Below, one piece after another: positions 1 to 6,022 of a stretch of DNA of 57,160 nucleotides. How positions within the stretch are numbered: the first letter of the stretch is position 1; each line of letters begins with the position of its first letter. This DNA is from CAZGXI01 sp964529715. GTDB taxonomy: Bacteria > Chloroflexota > Anaerolineae > Aggregatilineales > Ch27. Below the pieces are notes generated by a model. That model ran no database searches, had not been told where the DNA came from, and saw only the letters and a program-made list of their open reading frames with translations. The stretch lies in contig CAZGXI010000032.1 of the NCBI GenBank assembly GCA_964529715.1, positions 1 through 57,160 on the forward strand, written 5' to 3'. A program made the translations under genes and the position numbers.

Positions 1-578
1 TGGAAGGGCGCGTAGACGCCTATCCCACCTTCAGCGCGGAGGCGGCGCAGGTCCCCCTCGGCGCGGATGGATTGCTCTTCTTGCCCTACCTGACCGGCGA
101 GCGCACGCCGCACATGGACCCGCTGGCGCGCGGCGCGTTCGTGGGCCTGGGCGCGCATCACACACGCGGACACCTGGCCCGCGCCGTGATGGAGGGCGTG
201 GCCTTTGCGCTGCGGGAGGCGCTCGAACTCAGTTTGAAGCTCAGTGGGCCGGTCGAGGCCGTGATCGCCGCCGGGGGCGGGGCCGAGAGCGACGTGTGGC
301 GCCAGATTCAGGCGGATGTGTTCGGCCTGCCGCTGCGCAAGAGCCTGCTGGTGGAACAGGCGGGCGTCGGCGCGGCGCTGCTGGGCGGCGTGGCAGCAGG
401 CATTTACACTGACCTGGACGAAGCCTGCGCGCGAACCGCCCGCTACGGCCCGCCTACCGAACCCGACCCGGCCCGACATGCGCGCTACAATGCGCTCTAT
501 GACCACTTCCTGGGGCTGTATGCACACCTCAAGAGCGATTTTCACTGGCTGGCCGGATTCGGCAAGACGGATTCCTAA
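1..578 (+). CDS. xylB: FGGY-family sugar kinase, C-terminal part (xylulokinase-like), 5' truncated by window edge
   Basis: The frame is open from base 3 and ends with TAA at 576-578, so only about the last 190 residues of a roughly 500-residue kinase are present. FGGY kinases phosphorylate free sugars in the cytoplasm; xylulokinase makes xylulose 5-phosphate for the pentose phosphate pathway. The visible part belongs to the C-terminal actin-like ATPase domain: a GERTPHMDP segment typical of xylulokinases, an AVMEGVAFALRE helix, and the glycine-rich adenosine-binding turn AAGGGAESDVWRQ followed by ADVFGLPL. Family membership is secure. The sugar specificity is only inferred, since the N-terminal substrate-binding domain is outside the window. 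No companion isomerase is visible downstream. Confidence 0.85.
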   Translation, partial: EGRVDAYPTFSAEAAQVPLGADGLLFLPYLTGERTPHMDPLARGAFVGLGAHHTRGHLARAVMEGVAFALREALELSLKLSGPVEAVIAAGGGAESDVWRQIQADVFGLPLRKSLLVEQAGVGAALLGGVAAGIYTDLDEACARTARYGPPTEPDPARHARYNALYDHFLGLYAHLKSDFHWLAGFGKTDS

Positions 579-640
579 CCGCAAAGCGCGCAAAGGTCTT
601 TGCGGAATCCTGGCCTTTGCGAACCTGCCGTCTTTTGCGG
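577..640. repeat. Degenerate CGCAAAG-type repeat between kinase and reductase genes
   Basis: The stretch starting AACCGCAAAG and followed by GCAAAGG, CTTTGCGG and CCTTTGCG is built of short direct and inverted CGCAAAG units. It resembles the AACCGCCAAGACGCC repeats found elsewhere in the window (17064, 17500, 39053, 56823) with AA replacing CC. A similar scrap, CTTTGCGTCCTTTGCG, lies near 7801-7817. It may be a decayed relative of that family; the relationship is inferred from short matches only. Confidence 0.4.
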
Positions 641-690
641 CGTAAAAAACACCCGGCTCGCGGCGAAAACAGGGACCTGGGATCGAGATC

Positions 691-1617
691 ATGATGACAT
701 CACCAACCGATTACGAAGTCCTGGTGATCGGCGGCGGGCCTGCCGGACTCTCCGCCGCGTTGTACCTGGCCCGCTTCGACCGCCGTGTGGCTCTGTTCGA
801 TGCGGGGCAGGGCCGCTCCAGCGGCGGGCAGACCGCCCGCAACTATCTGGGCTTTCCCGGCGGTGTGCGGGCGCGTCGCCTGCGCGAACTCGGCTACCGT
901 CAGCTTGAGGAGTATCCGCAGGTGGAAATATTGACCTGCGAGGTCGAACGGGTGGAGCGCAGCGGAGATCGCTTCCAGGCGTGGGCCGGGCCGGGCGCAT
1001 ACCGGGCGCAGGCGATCATCCTGTGCACGGGCGTCGTGGATCACTTTCCGGCGTTCGCGCACTGGCGCGATTACGTCGGGCGTAGCATGTTCTGGTGCAT
1101 CACCTGCGACGGCTATGAGGCCAAAGGACAGCGCGTGGTGGTGATCGGCAGCGCCAACGACGCGGCGGCGACGGCGCTGCAACTGCAACGCTTCACCGAC
1201 CGCCTGACCGTGCTCACCAATGACGACGACTGCCGGATCACGCCAGAATTCCAGGCCCGCCTGGCGCGGGCGCGTATTCCCCTGATCCACGACCGCATCG
1301 CGCGCGTGATCGGCCAGGACGGGTTCTTCACGGCGCTGATCCTGGAGTCGGGCGCACGCCTGGACCTGGATCAGGCGTTCAGCCAGCACGCCATCACACC
1401 GCGCGTCGAACTGGCCCGGCAGTTGGGCGTGGCGCTGGCCGACAACGGCTACATCCTGGTTGATGTGGAGCAGCGGACCAACGTCCCCGGCGTCTACGCG
1501 GCGGGCGACGTGACGCGGTTACATGCTCACCAGGTTTCGACGGCGATTCACGAGGGGGGACAGGCGGCGTGCTCGGCCAACTACGACCTGTATCCGCCGG
1601 ACCTCAAGGACGAGTAA
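691..1617 (+). CDS. Thioredoxin-reductase-like FAD/NAD(P) oxidoreductase
   Basis: A 308-residue soluble flavoprotein of the class II pyridine nucleotide-disulfide oxidoreductase family. The N-terminal FAD-binding fold is clear (VLVIGGGPAGLSAA at about residues 10-23). The redox-active pair is present as FWCITCDG, equivalent to CATC in thioredoxin reductase. The C-terminal FAD motif TNVPGVYAAGDVT is intact. The second nucleotide-binding turn reads VIGSANDAAATAL where thioredoxin reductases usually have GGGDSA, so the usual NADPH preference is uncertain. The start is the first of two adjacent ATG codons. The gene stands alone, with a kinase end upstream and a short repeat tract downstream. It could be a true thioredoxin reductase or a bacillithiol/ferredoxin-type relative; no thioredoxin gene is adjacent. 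Confidence 0.85.
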   Translation: MMTSPTDYEVLVIGGGPAGLSAALYLARFDRRVALFDAGQGRSSGGQTARNYLGFPGGVRARRLRELGYRQLEEYPQVEILTCEVERVERSGDRFQAWAGPGAYRAQAIILCTGVVDHFPAFAHWRDYVGRSMFWCITCDGYEAKGQRVVVIGSANDAAATALQLQRFTDRLTVLTNDDDCRITPEFQARLARARIPLIHDRIARVIGQDGFFTALILESGARLDLDQAFSQHAITPRVELARQLGVALADNGYILVDVEQRTNVPGVYAAGDVTRLHAHQVSTAIHEGGQAACSANYDLYPPDLKDE

Positions 1618-1703
1618 GCAGTCAGCAATGGGCAGTCAGCGATTAGCGGTCAGCAGTCAGCAGACCCAAAAAGAAAAACTGCTAATCGCCAACGGCTAAC
1701 CGC
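1618..1703. repeat. CAGTCAGC-type dispersed tract
   Basis: The spacer between the reductase and moaC consists largely of variants of CAGTCAGCAATCAGC and its reverse complement (GCTAATCGCC, GGCTAACCGC). The same kind of tract is seen at 5583-5724, near 5989-6020, 26466-26495, 32905-32925, 48948-48972 and 50288-50305. It marks intergenic spacers here and encodes nothing apparent. Confidence 0.6.
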
Positions 1704-1704
1704 T

Positions 1705-2142
1705 TCACTCAGCAGGCCGATAGACATACTCGCCGCTTTTGCCGCCCTTTTTGGAGAGCAGCCGGACGTACCGGATTTCCAGCGCCTGGGTATGCGGCTT
1801 GAGCATGTCGTACAGGGTCAGCGCGGCGAGGCTGGCAGCGGTGAGGGCCTCCATCTCGACGCCGGTCGGGGCGACCGTCTTCACGGAAGTCCGCACGCGC
1901 ACGCCGCCCGGCTCGAACTCGTAGGTCACTTCGGCGTGGGTCACGGGGATGGGATGGCACAGCGGGATCAGCTCCCAGGTGCGCTTGGCCGCCAGGATGC
2001 CCGCCGCGCGGGCCAGCTCCAGGGCATCGCCTTTTTCCAGCCGCCGCTCGCGCAGCAGGGTTTGCACGTCGTCCGGCATGGCGATCCATGCCTCGGCGAC
2101 GGCCTCGCGCCGGGTGGCGCTTTTGTCCGTCACGTCTTTCAT
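1705..2142 (-). CDS. moaC: Cyclic pyranopterin monophosphate synthase MoaC
   Basis: A 145-residue protein matching MoaC, which converts the MoaA product 3',8-cyclo-GTP to cyclic pyranopterin monophosphate, the first stable intermediate of molybdenum cofactor synthesis. The family hallmarks are visible: MKDVTDKSATRREAVAEA at the N-terminus, ELIPLCHPIPVTH in the middle, and VGVEMEAL-like PTGVEMEALTA near the active site. The chosen ATG at 2142 gives the standard family start; the reading frame extends upstream but without MoaC similarity. The start overlaps the moaE stop as ATGA (2139-2142), so translation is probably coupled. It is the last gene of the moaA-moaD-moaE-moaC operon. Confidence 0.95.
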   Translation of the reverse strand: MKDVTDKSATRREAVAEAWIAMPDDVQTLLRERRLEKGDALELARAAGILAAKRTWELIPLCHPIPVTHAEVTYEFEPGGVRVRTSVKTVAPTGVEMEALTAASLAALTLYDMLKPHTQALEIRYVRLLSKKGGKSGEYVYRPAE

Positions 2143-2576
2143 GGCTGCTCTTTTCGCTGCAAAGGCACGCCGTCTAGGTAGCGGCTGTCGCCTGCGACGT
2201 AGTGCTCTTCCTTCCAGATCGGCACGCGCTGCTTGAGTTCGTCGATGGCGTACTCGGCGGCGTCGAACGCCTCGGCGCGGTGGCCAGCGCGCACCACGAT
2301 GTACACGCTCGGTTCGCCCAGGTGCAGCGTGCCGATGCGATGCTGGATGCGGCAGTGCCGCACCGCGAAGCGCGCCAGCACGTCCGCCTCCAGTTCGCGC
2401 AGGACCTTTTCCGCCAGCGCGATGTGCGCCTCGTAGGTGACGGCCTGCACGGGCCGGCCCTCGTTCTCGTTGCGCACCGTGCCGCCGAATACCACCAGCC
2501 CGCCGCAGGCCGGATCGTCCGTCTCGGCCAGCAGCGCGGCCAGGTCTAGCGGCGCATCTGTCACCCAACGTCCCAT
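2139..2576 (-). CDS. moaE: Molybdopterin synthase catalytic subunit MoaE
   Basis: A 145-residue homolog of the large subunit of molybdopterin synthase, which transfers sulfur from the MoaD C-terminus to cyclic pyranopterin monophosphate. Seen in the sequence: the FGGTVRNENEGRPV segment (about residues 30-43), YEAHIALAEK, the RIGTLHLGEPSV strand, and the catalytic-lysine region LKQRVPIWKEEHY near the C-terminus. The ATG at 2576 is chosen because the recognisable family N-terminus (MGRWVTDAPLDL) begins there, although the frame is open further upstream. It lies 5 bases after moaD and overlaps moaC by 4 bases, consistent with one transcript. Confidence 0.95.
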   Translation of the reverse strand: MGRWVTDAPLDLAALLAETDDPACGGLVVFGGTVRNENEGRPVQAVTYEAHIALAEKVLRELEADVLARFAVRHCRIQHRIGTLHLGEPSVYIVVRAGHRAEAFDAAEYAIDELKQRVPIWKEEHYVAGDSRYLDGVPLQRKEQP

Positions 2577-2581
2577 GTCGA

Positions 2582-2830
2582 TCAGCCTCCACTCACCGGC
2601 GGCAGCAGGCCCAGGTCGTCTCCGTCGCGCAGGAGATGGTCGGAGTTTACCAGGTCGTCGCCCACCACGTAAGCCACCGATCCCAGCAGCGGGCCGAGGG
2701 CCGGATGGCGCTCCACCAGCAGCGCGATCACGTCGCCCACCGCGCGGGTTGTCTCCGGCAGGTCGAGCGTCTGCGCTTTGACCCCGGTCGTCTGCTTGAG
2801 CACGCCGTAAAACGTCACCTGCACCTGCAT
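2582..2830 (-). CDS. moaD: Molybdopterin synthase sulfur carrier MoaD
   Basis: An 82-residue beta-grasp, ubiquitin-like protein ending in Gly-Gly, the terminus that is adenylated and thiocarboxylated before sulfur transfer in molybdopterin synthesis. The N-terminal strand MQVQVTFYGVLKQTTG and the acidic DGDDLGLLPPVSGG ending are typical. It sits 6 bases downstream of moaA and 5 upstream of moaE, so it is the second gene of the operon. No moeB-type activating enzyme is present in the window, so activation must rely on a gene elsewhere. Confidence 0.95.
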   Translation of the reverse strand: MQVQVTFYGVLKQTTGVKAQTLDLPETTRAVGDVIALLVERHPALGPLLGSVAYVVGDDLVNSDHLLRDGDDLGLLPPVSGG

Positions 2831-2836
2831 GGCCTG

Positions 2837-3847
2837 TCACCCTCCGATGTGATACATCTCCACCTTGCGTGTAAGCGGTTCGGTGAGCGAGGCGCGAATC
2901 TCAGAGTAGCGATCCGTCCGCGCACGCCAGACCCCGGCGACGATCTGCGCGATCTCGGCGTCGGTTGCCCCGGCGCGCAGCGGGCCGCGCAGGTCGGTGC
3001 CCTGCGTGGCGAATAGACAGGTATACAGGCTGCCCTCCGGCGACAGCCGCAGCCGCGAACATGCCCCGCAGAACGGCTTCGTCACCGAGGCGATCAGCCC
3101 GATCTCACCGCTGCCGTCGCGGTAACGGTAGCGCAGCGCCACCTCACTGTCGTAGTGCCGCTCGACCGGCTCCAGCGGCAGCACGGCGTCGATGCGCGCC
3201 GCGATCTCCTCGGCGGGGACGACCTGCTCCAGCCGCCAGCCATTGCGCGTGCCCACGTCCATGTACTCGATGAAGCGCACGATCAGCCCCCGGTCCTTGC
3301 AGTAACGCGCCAGGTCCACAACGGTATGGTCGTTGACGCCGCGCTGCACCACCGTGTTGATCTTGATCGGGGTCAGCCCGGCGCGCTCGGCGGCAGCGAT
3401 CCCGGCCAGTACGCGCTCCACGCTGGCGCGGTCGCCGTTCATGCGGCGGAACACGGCCTCGTCCAGGCTGTCTAGGCTCACCGTCACGCGGCCCAGCCCG
3501 GCGTCTTTGAGCGCCTGCGCCTTCTGCGGCAGCAGATAGCCATTGGTGGTCATGGCGAGGTCGCGCGCGCCGTCGATTTCGGCAAGCAACGCCACCAGCG
3601 TTTCTACCTCTTCACGGACCAACGGCTCGCCGCCGGTCAGGCGCAGCTTGCCCACGCCCATCCCGATCAGGACTCGCGCCACGCGCGCGATCTCCTCGAA
3701 CGTGAGCAGGTCGCTGCGGGGCAGAAAGCGGTAGCGTTCACCGTAGATTTCCGCTGGCATACAGTAGGTGCAGCGGAAATTACAGCGGTCGGTGACGGAG
3801 ATACGCAGGTCGCGCAGGGAGCGGTTGAGTTGGTCGGTGATCGGCAT
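2837..3847 (-). CDS. moaA: GTP 3',8-cyclase MoaA (radical SAM)
   Basis: A 336-residue radical-SAM enzyme that rearranges GTP into 3',8-cyclo-7,8-dihydro-GTP, the first step of molybdenum cofactor synthesis. The N-terminal cluster motif C22-x3-C26-x2-C29 (RCNFRCTYCM) and the C-terminal second-cluster motif CGACSRLRLSPEG...C are both intact. The protein ends in HIGG, the Gly-Gly tail required by the family. The ATG at 3847 is preferred over an upstream in-frame start at 3922 because MoaA homology begins there and a TATAAT-like element lies at 3893-3898, within that extension. It is the first gene of the moa operon. Confidence 0.95.
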   Translation of the reverse strand: MPITDQLNRSLRDLRISVTDRCNFRCTYCMPAEIYGERYRFLPRSDLLTFEEIARVARVLIGMGVGKLRLTGGEPLVREEVETLVALLAEIDGARDLAMTTNGYLLPQKAQALKDAGLGRVTVSLDSLDEAVFRRMNGDRASVERVLAGIAAAERAGLTPIKINTVVQRGVNDHTVVDLARYCKDRGLIVRFIEYMDVGTRNGWRLEQVVPAEEIAARIDAVLPLEPVERHYDSEVALRYRYRDGSGEIGLIASVTKPFCGACSRLRLSPEGSLYTCLFATQGTDLRGPLRAGATDAEIAQIVAGVWRARTDRYSEIRASLTEPLTRKVEMYHIGG

Positions 3848-3892
3848 CGGGCAGTCGTGGGTTCGTGGGTAATTTTTCAGACAATAATTAGC

Positions 3893-3898
3893 ATTATA
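3893..3898 (-). promoter_or_regulatory. -10 element (TATAAT) upstream of moaA
   Basis: On the minus strand a perfect TATAAT lies 46 bases before the moaA ATG, which would place the transcription start near 3886. No convincing -35 hexamer is visible at the usual spacing. It falls in the gap between cysE and moaA and suggests that the moa genes can be transcribed separately from cysK-cysE. Confidence 0.5.
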
Positions 3899-3941
3899 CC
3901 CGATTGAACGATAATTTTCCACTGCCCGCCGCCGACCGGGA

Positions 3942-4631
3942 TCAGATCACGAAGTCCGGCTCCGGCCAGCGCCGCTCCTCGCGCGGCGAACCGCCGTTGC
4001 CGCGCACGGCGTGTTCGATCTCGTCCAGCCGGGCCAGCACGCGATCCAGCCGCTCGGAGATCACGTCCGGCAGGATATTGTGATCCAGGTCCGGGCGATG
4101 TGCCGTCGGGGTCGGGCCGCTGCGTTCCACTGGCTTGCCGGGAATACCCACCACCACCTTGTCCGCTTCCACGTCTTTCACCACCACTGCATTCGCTCCT
4201 ATGCGCGTGTTTTTGCCAATCGTAATGGCGCCGAGTACTTTCGCCCCTGCGCCCACCACCACGCCGTCTTGCAACGTGGGATGGCGTTTGCCGGGAACCA
4301 GGCTCACGCCTCCCAGGGTGACGCCGTGATAGAGCGTCACGTCCGCGCCGATCTCCGCCGTCTCCCCAATGACCACGCCCATGCCGTGATCGATAAAGCA
4401 GCGCGGGCCGATGGTCGCGCCGGGGTGAATCTCGATCCCGGTCAGCCAGCGCGCCAGGTGCGACAGCCAGCGCGCCGGAAGATGCAGCTTGGCCTGCCAC
4501 AGCCGGTGTGACAGGCGGTGAATCCAGATCGCGTGCAGGCCGGGATAGCATAGCAGCACTTCCAGCCAGCTTCGCGCTGCCGGGTCGCGTTCCAGCACCG
4601 AACGGATGTCTTCGCGGATCGTGACGAACAT
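3942..4631 (-). CDS. cysE: Serine O-acetyltransferase CysE (EpsC-type)
   Basis: A 229-residue acetyltransferase that activates serine with acetyl-CoA to O-acetylserine, the substrate of CysK. The N-terminal helical region (MFVTIREDIRSVLERDPAARS) precedes a left-handed beta-helix of hexapeptide repeats with the family's IHPGATIG, FIDHGMGVVIGETA and LYHGVTLGG motifs. The C-terminal tail of about 50 residues is polar and unlike the regulatory tail of enteric CysE. The ATG at 4631 is chosen because GGAGGA lies 6 bases before it; a GTG six bases upstream, overlapping the cysK stop, is the alternative. It lies immediately downstream of cysK, so the two form a cysteine operon. Confidence 0.95.
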   Translation of the reverse strand: MFVTIREDIRSVLERDPAARSWLEVLLCYPGLHAIWIHRLSHRLWQAKLHLPARWLSHLARWLTGIEIHPGATIGPRCFIDHGMGVVIGETAEIGADVTLYHGVTLGGVSLVPGKRHPTLQDGVVVGAGAKVLGAITIGKNTRIGANAVVVKDVEADKVVVGIPGKPVERSGPTPTAHRPDLDHNILPDVISERLDRVLARLDEIEHAVRGNGGSPREERRWPEPDFVI

Positions 4632-4633
4632 GC

Positions 4634-5566
4634 TCACTCCTCCAGGTCGGCGTAGAGGGCAGTCGAGAGATAGCGTTCTCCAAAGGACGGGATGATCACG
4701 ACGATCAACTTGCCGGCGTTCTCCGGGCGGGCGGCCACCCGCAAGGCAGCCCAGGTCGCCGCGCCGGACGAGATGCCCACCAGCAGCCCTTCTTCCCGCG
4801 CCATACGGCGGGCCAGGTCAAAAGCAGCTTCGTTGGGCACGGTGATGATCTCGTCATAAATGGCGGTGTTGAGCACCTTCGGGATGAAGCCCGCGCCAAT
4901 GCCCTGGATGGGATGCGGCCCCTTCTGCCCGCCGGACAGGACCGGCGAGGCGGCAGGTTCGACCGCAACGAGCCTGAAGGACGGCTTGCGCGGCTTAATC
5001 ACCTCGCCCACGCCAGTGATCGTGCCGCCCGTGCCGATGCCCGCCACCAGGATGTCGATCTGGCCGTCGGTATCGCGCCAGAGTTCCTCGGCGGTGGTGC
5101 GGCGGTGCACTTCCGGGTTGGCCGGGTTCTCGAACTGCTGCGGGATGAACACGTTGGGATCGGCGGCGGCCAGTTCTTCGGCCTTGCGGATTGCGCCGCC
5201 CATGCCGTCGGGGCCGGGGGTCAGGATGAGTTCCGCTCCAAAGGCGCGCAGCAGCTTGCGGCGCTCCTTGCTCATCGTCTCCGGCATAGTCAGGATCAGG
5301 CGGTAGCCGCGCTGGGCGCATACCATCGCCAGGGCGATCCCCGTGTTGCCGCTGGTCGGCTCGACGATGACCGTGTTCGGGCCGATCTTGCCCGCGCGTT
5401 CGGCGGCCTCGATCATGGCGACGCCGATGCGGTCCTTGACGCTATGTGCCGGGTTGAAGAATTCCAGCTTGGCGACGACCTGGGCCTGCACCCCGGCCGT
5501 GACGCGGTTCAGGCGCACGAGCGGGGTATTGCCGACGAGTTGGGTCACGTTCTCTGCGATTTTCAC
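4634..5566 (-). CDS. cysK: Cysteine synthase A (O-acetylserine sulfhydrylase)
   Basis: A 310-residue fold-type II PLP enzyme that makes cysteine from O-acetylserine and sulfide. The PLP lysine is K44 in NPAHSVKDR, the substrate loop is TSGNTG at about 71-76, and the phosphate-binding loop is GTGGTITG. The start is taken as GTG at 5566 because AAGGAG stands 6 bases upstream and the family N-terminus (KIAENVTQLVGNTPLV) follows; a TTG ten codons upstream lacks such support. It is cotranscribed with cysE. A structured RNA ending in an intrinsic terminator lies about 160 bases upstream, which could control it. Confidence 0.95.
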   Translation of the reverse strand: MKIAENVTQLVGNTPLVRLNRVTAGVQAQVVAKLEFFNPAHSVKDRIGVAMIEAAERAGKIGPNTVIVEPTSGNTGIALAMVCAQRGYRLILTMPETMSKERRKLLRAFGAELILTPGPDGMGGAIRKAEELAAADPNVFIPQQFENPANPEVHRRTTAEELWRDTDGQIDILVAGIGTGGTITGVGEVIKPRKPSFRLVAVEPAASPVLSGGQKGPHPIQGIGAGFIPKVLNTAIYDEIITVPNEAAFDLARRMAREEGLLVGISSGAATWAALRVAARPENAGKLIVVIIPSFGERYLSTALYADLEE

Positions 5567-5582
5567 GATGGTCTCCTTATCA

Positions 5583-5724
5583 AAAGCAGTCAACAATTAG
5601 CAATCAGCAGTTAGCAATCAGCAATCAGTGGTCAGCGGTTAGTGGTCGGCAACGGAGCTTCGGTGAACACAACGACGGCCTAACTGCTCAAAGCTGACGG
5701 CTGAATGCTGACCGCTGATCGCTC
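5583..5724. repeat. CAGTCAGC/CAGCAATCAGC dispersed tract between cysK and the upstream RNA
   Basis: About 140 bases made of near-tandem variants of CAATCAGCAGTTAG and GGTCAGCGG, then the inverse form GCTGACGGCTGAATG. It separates the cysK ribosome binding site from the terminator at 5725-5755. Similar sequence resumes at 5989-6020 beyond the RNA, so the structured RNA sits between two such tracts. Confidence 0.6.
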
Positions 5725-5755
5725 AAAATAAAACGAGCCACCCTGTGGGTGACTC
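5725..5755 (-). terminator. Rho-independent terminator ending the RNA upstream of cysK
   Basis: On the minus strand a 9-bp stem GAGTCACCC/GGGTGGCTC (one G-U pair) closes a three-base loop ACA and is followed after one G by TTTTATTTT. This is a strong intrinsic terminator by pattern. It does not follow any coding sequence: transcription from the 6000 side reaches it before cysK. Confidence 0.8.
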
Positions 5756-5913
5756 GCCCGAACACACCTGGCAACAATCAACGGCAAAGCCTACACCACA
5801 AGGCACTCCTTGCGTGTCCCTGGCACACACATACACATGCAAACCTGCGTGTAGGCGATCATGGCCCGACCTGCTGCTAAAATTCCTATCTGCCAGCTTA
5901 GATACAGCCTATT
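5725..5913 (-). ncRNA. Candidate structured RNA (small RNA or cysK leader), about 190 nt
   Basis: Between a promoter-like pair (5920-5947) and a terminator (5725-5755) the minus strand can fold extensively. Arms 5849-5856 and 5789-5796 are perfectly complementary (GCCTACAC/GTGTAGGC). Just outside them 5857-5866 pairs with 5770-5779 with one mismatch. CTGGCA and TGCCAG can close the whole. Inside lie small hairpins, including CAAGG-AGTG-CCTTG (5799-5812). No open reading frame of note is present. The length is compatible with a 6S-like RNA, and the position is compatible with a cis-regulatory leader for cysK-cysE; it does not match the T-box, SAM-I or cobalamin consensus I know. Function unknown. 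Confidence 0.5.
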
Positions 5914-5919
5914 GCGGTA

Positions 5920-5947
5920 ATTTTACCCGGAATGGCAGGAATTGCAA
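5920..5947 (-). promoter_or_regulatory. Putative promoter of the RNA upstream of cysK
   Basis: Minus-strand TTGCAA (5942-5947) and TAAAAT (5920-5925) are separated by 16 bases, giving a predicted start near 5913. Both hexamers are 4-5 of 6 matches to the sigma-70-type consensus. Confidence 0.5.
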
Positions 5948-6022
5948 GGCATTTTGCCGGATTCGTCCCGCGAAATTTTCACCCCTGATGGCTGACGGCT
6001 GAACGCTGACGGCTATCTGCTT

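Noticed and set aside
2143..2592. Long N-terminal extension of MoaC
   Set aside because: This region is the moaE gene in another frame; the extension has the Arg/Gly/Ala-rich composition of an out-of-frame high-GC translation.
5725..5913. T-box riboswitch for cysK
   Set aside because: GGGTGG occurs only in the 3' arm of the terminator, not in the 5' arm; the canonical T-box sequence (TGGNACCGCG) and a specifier loop were not found.
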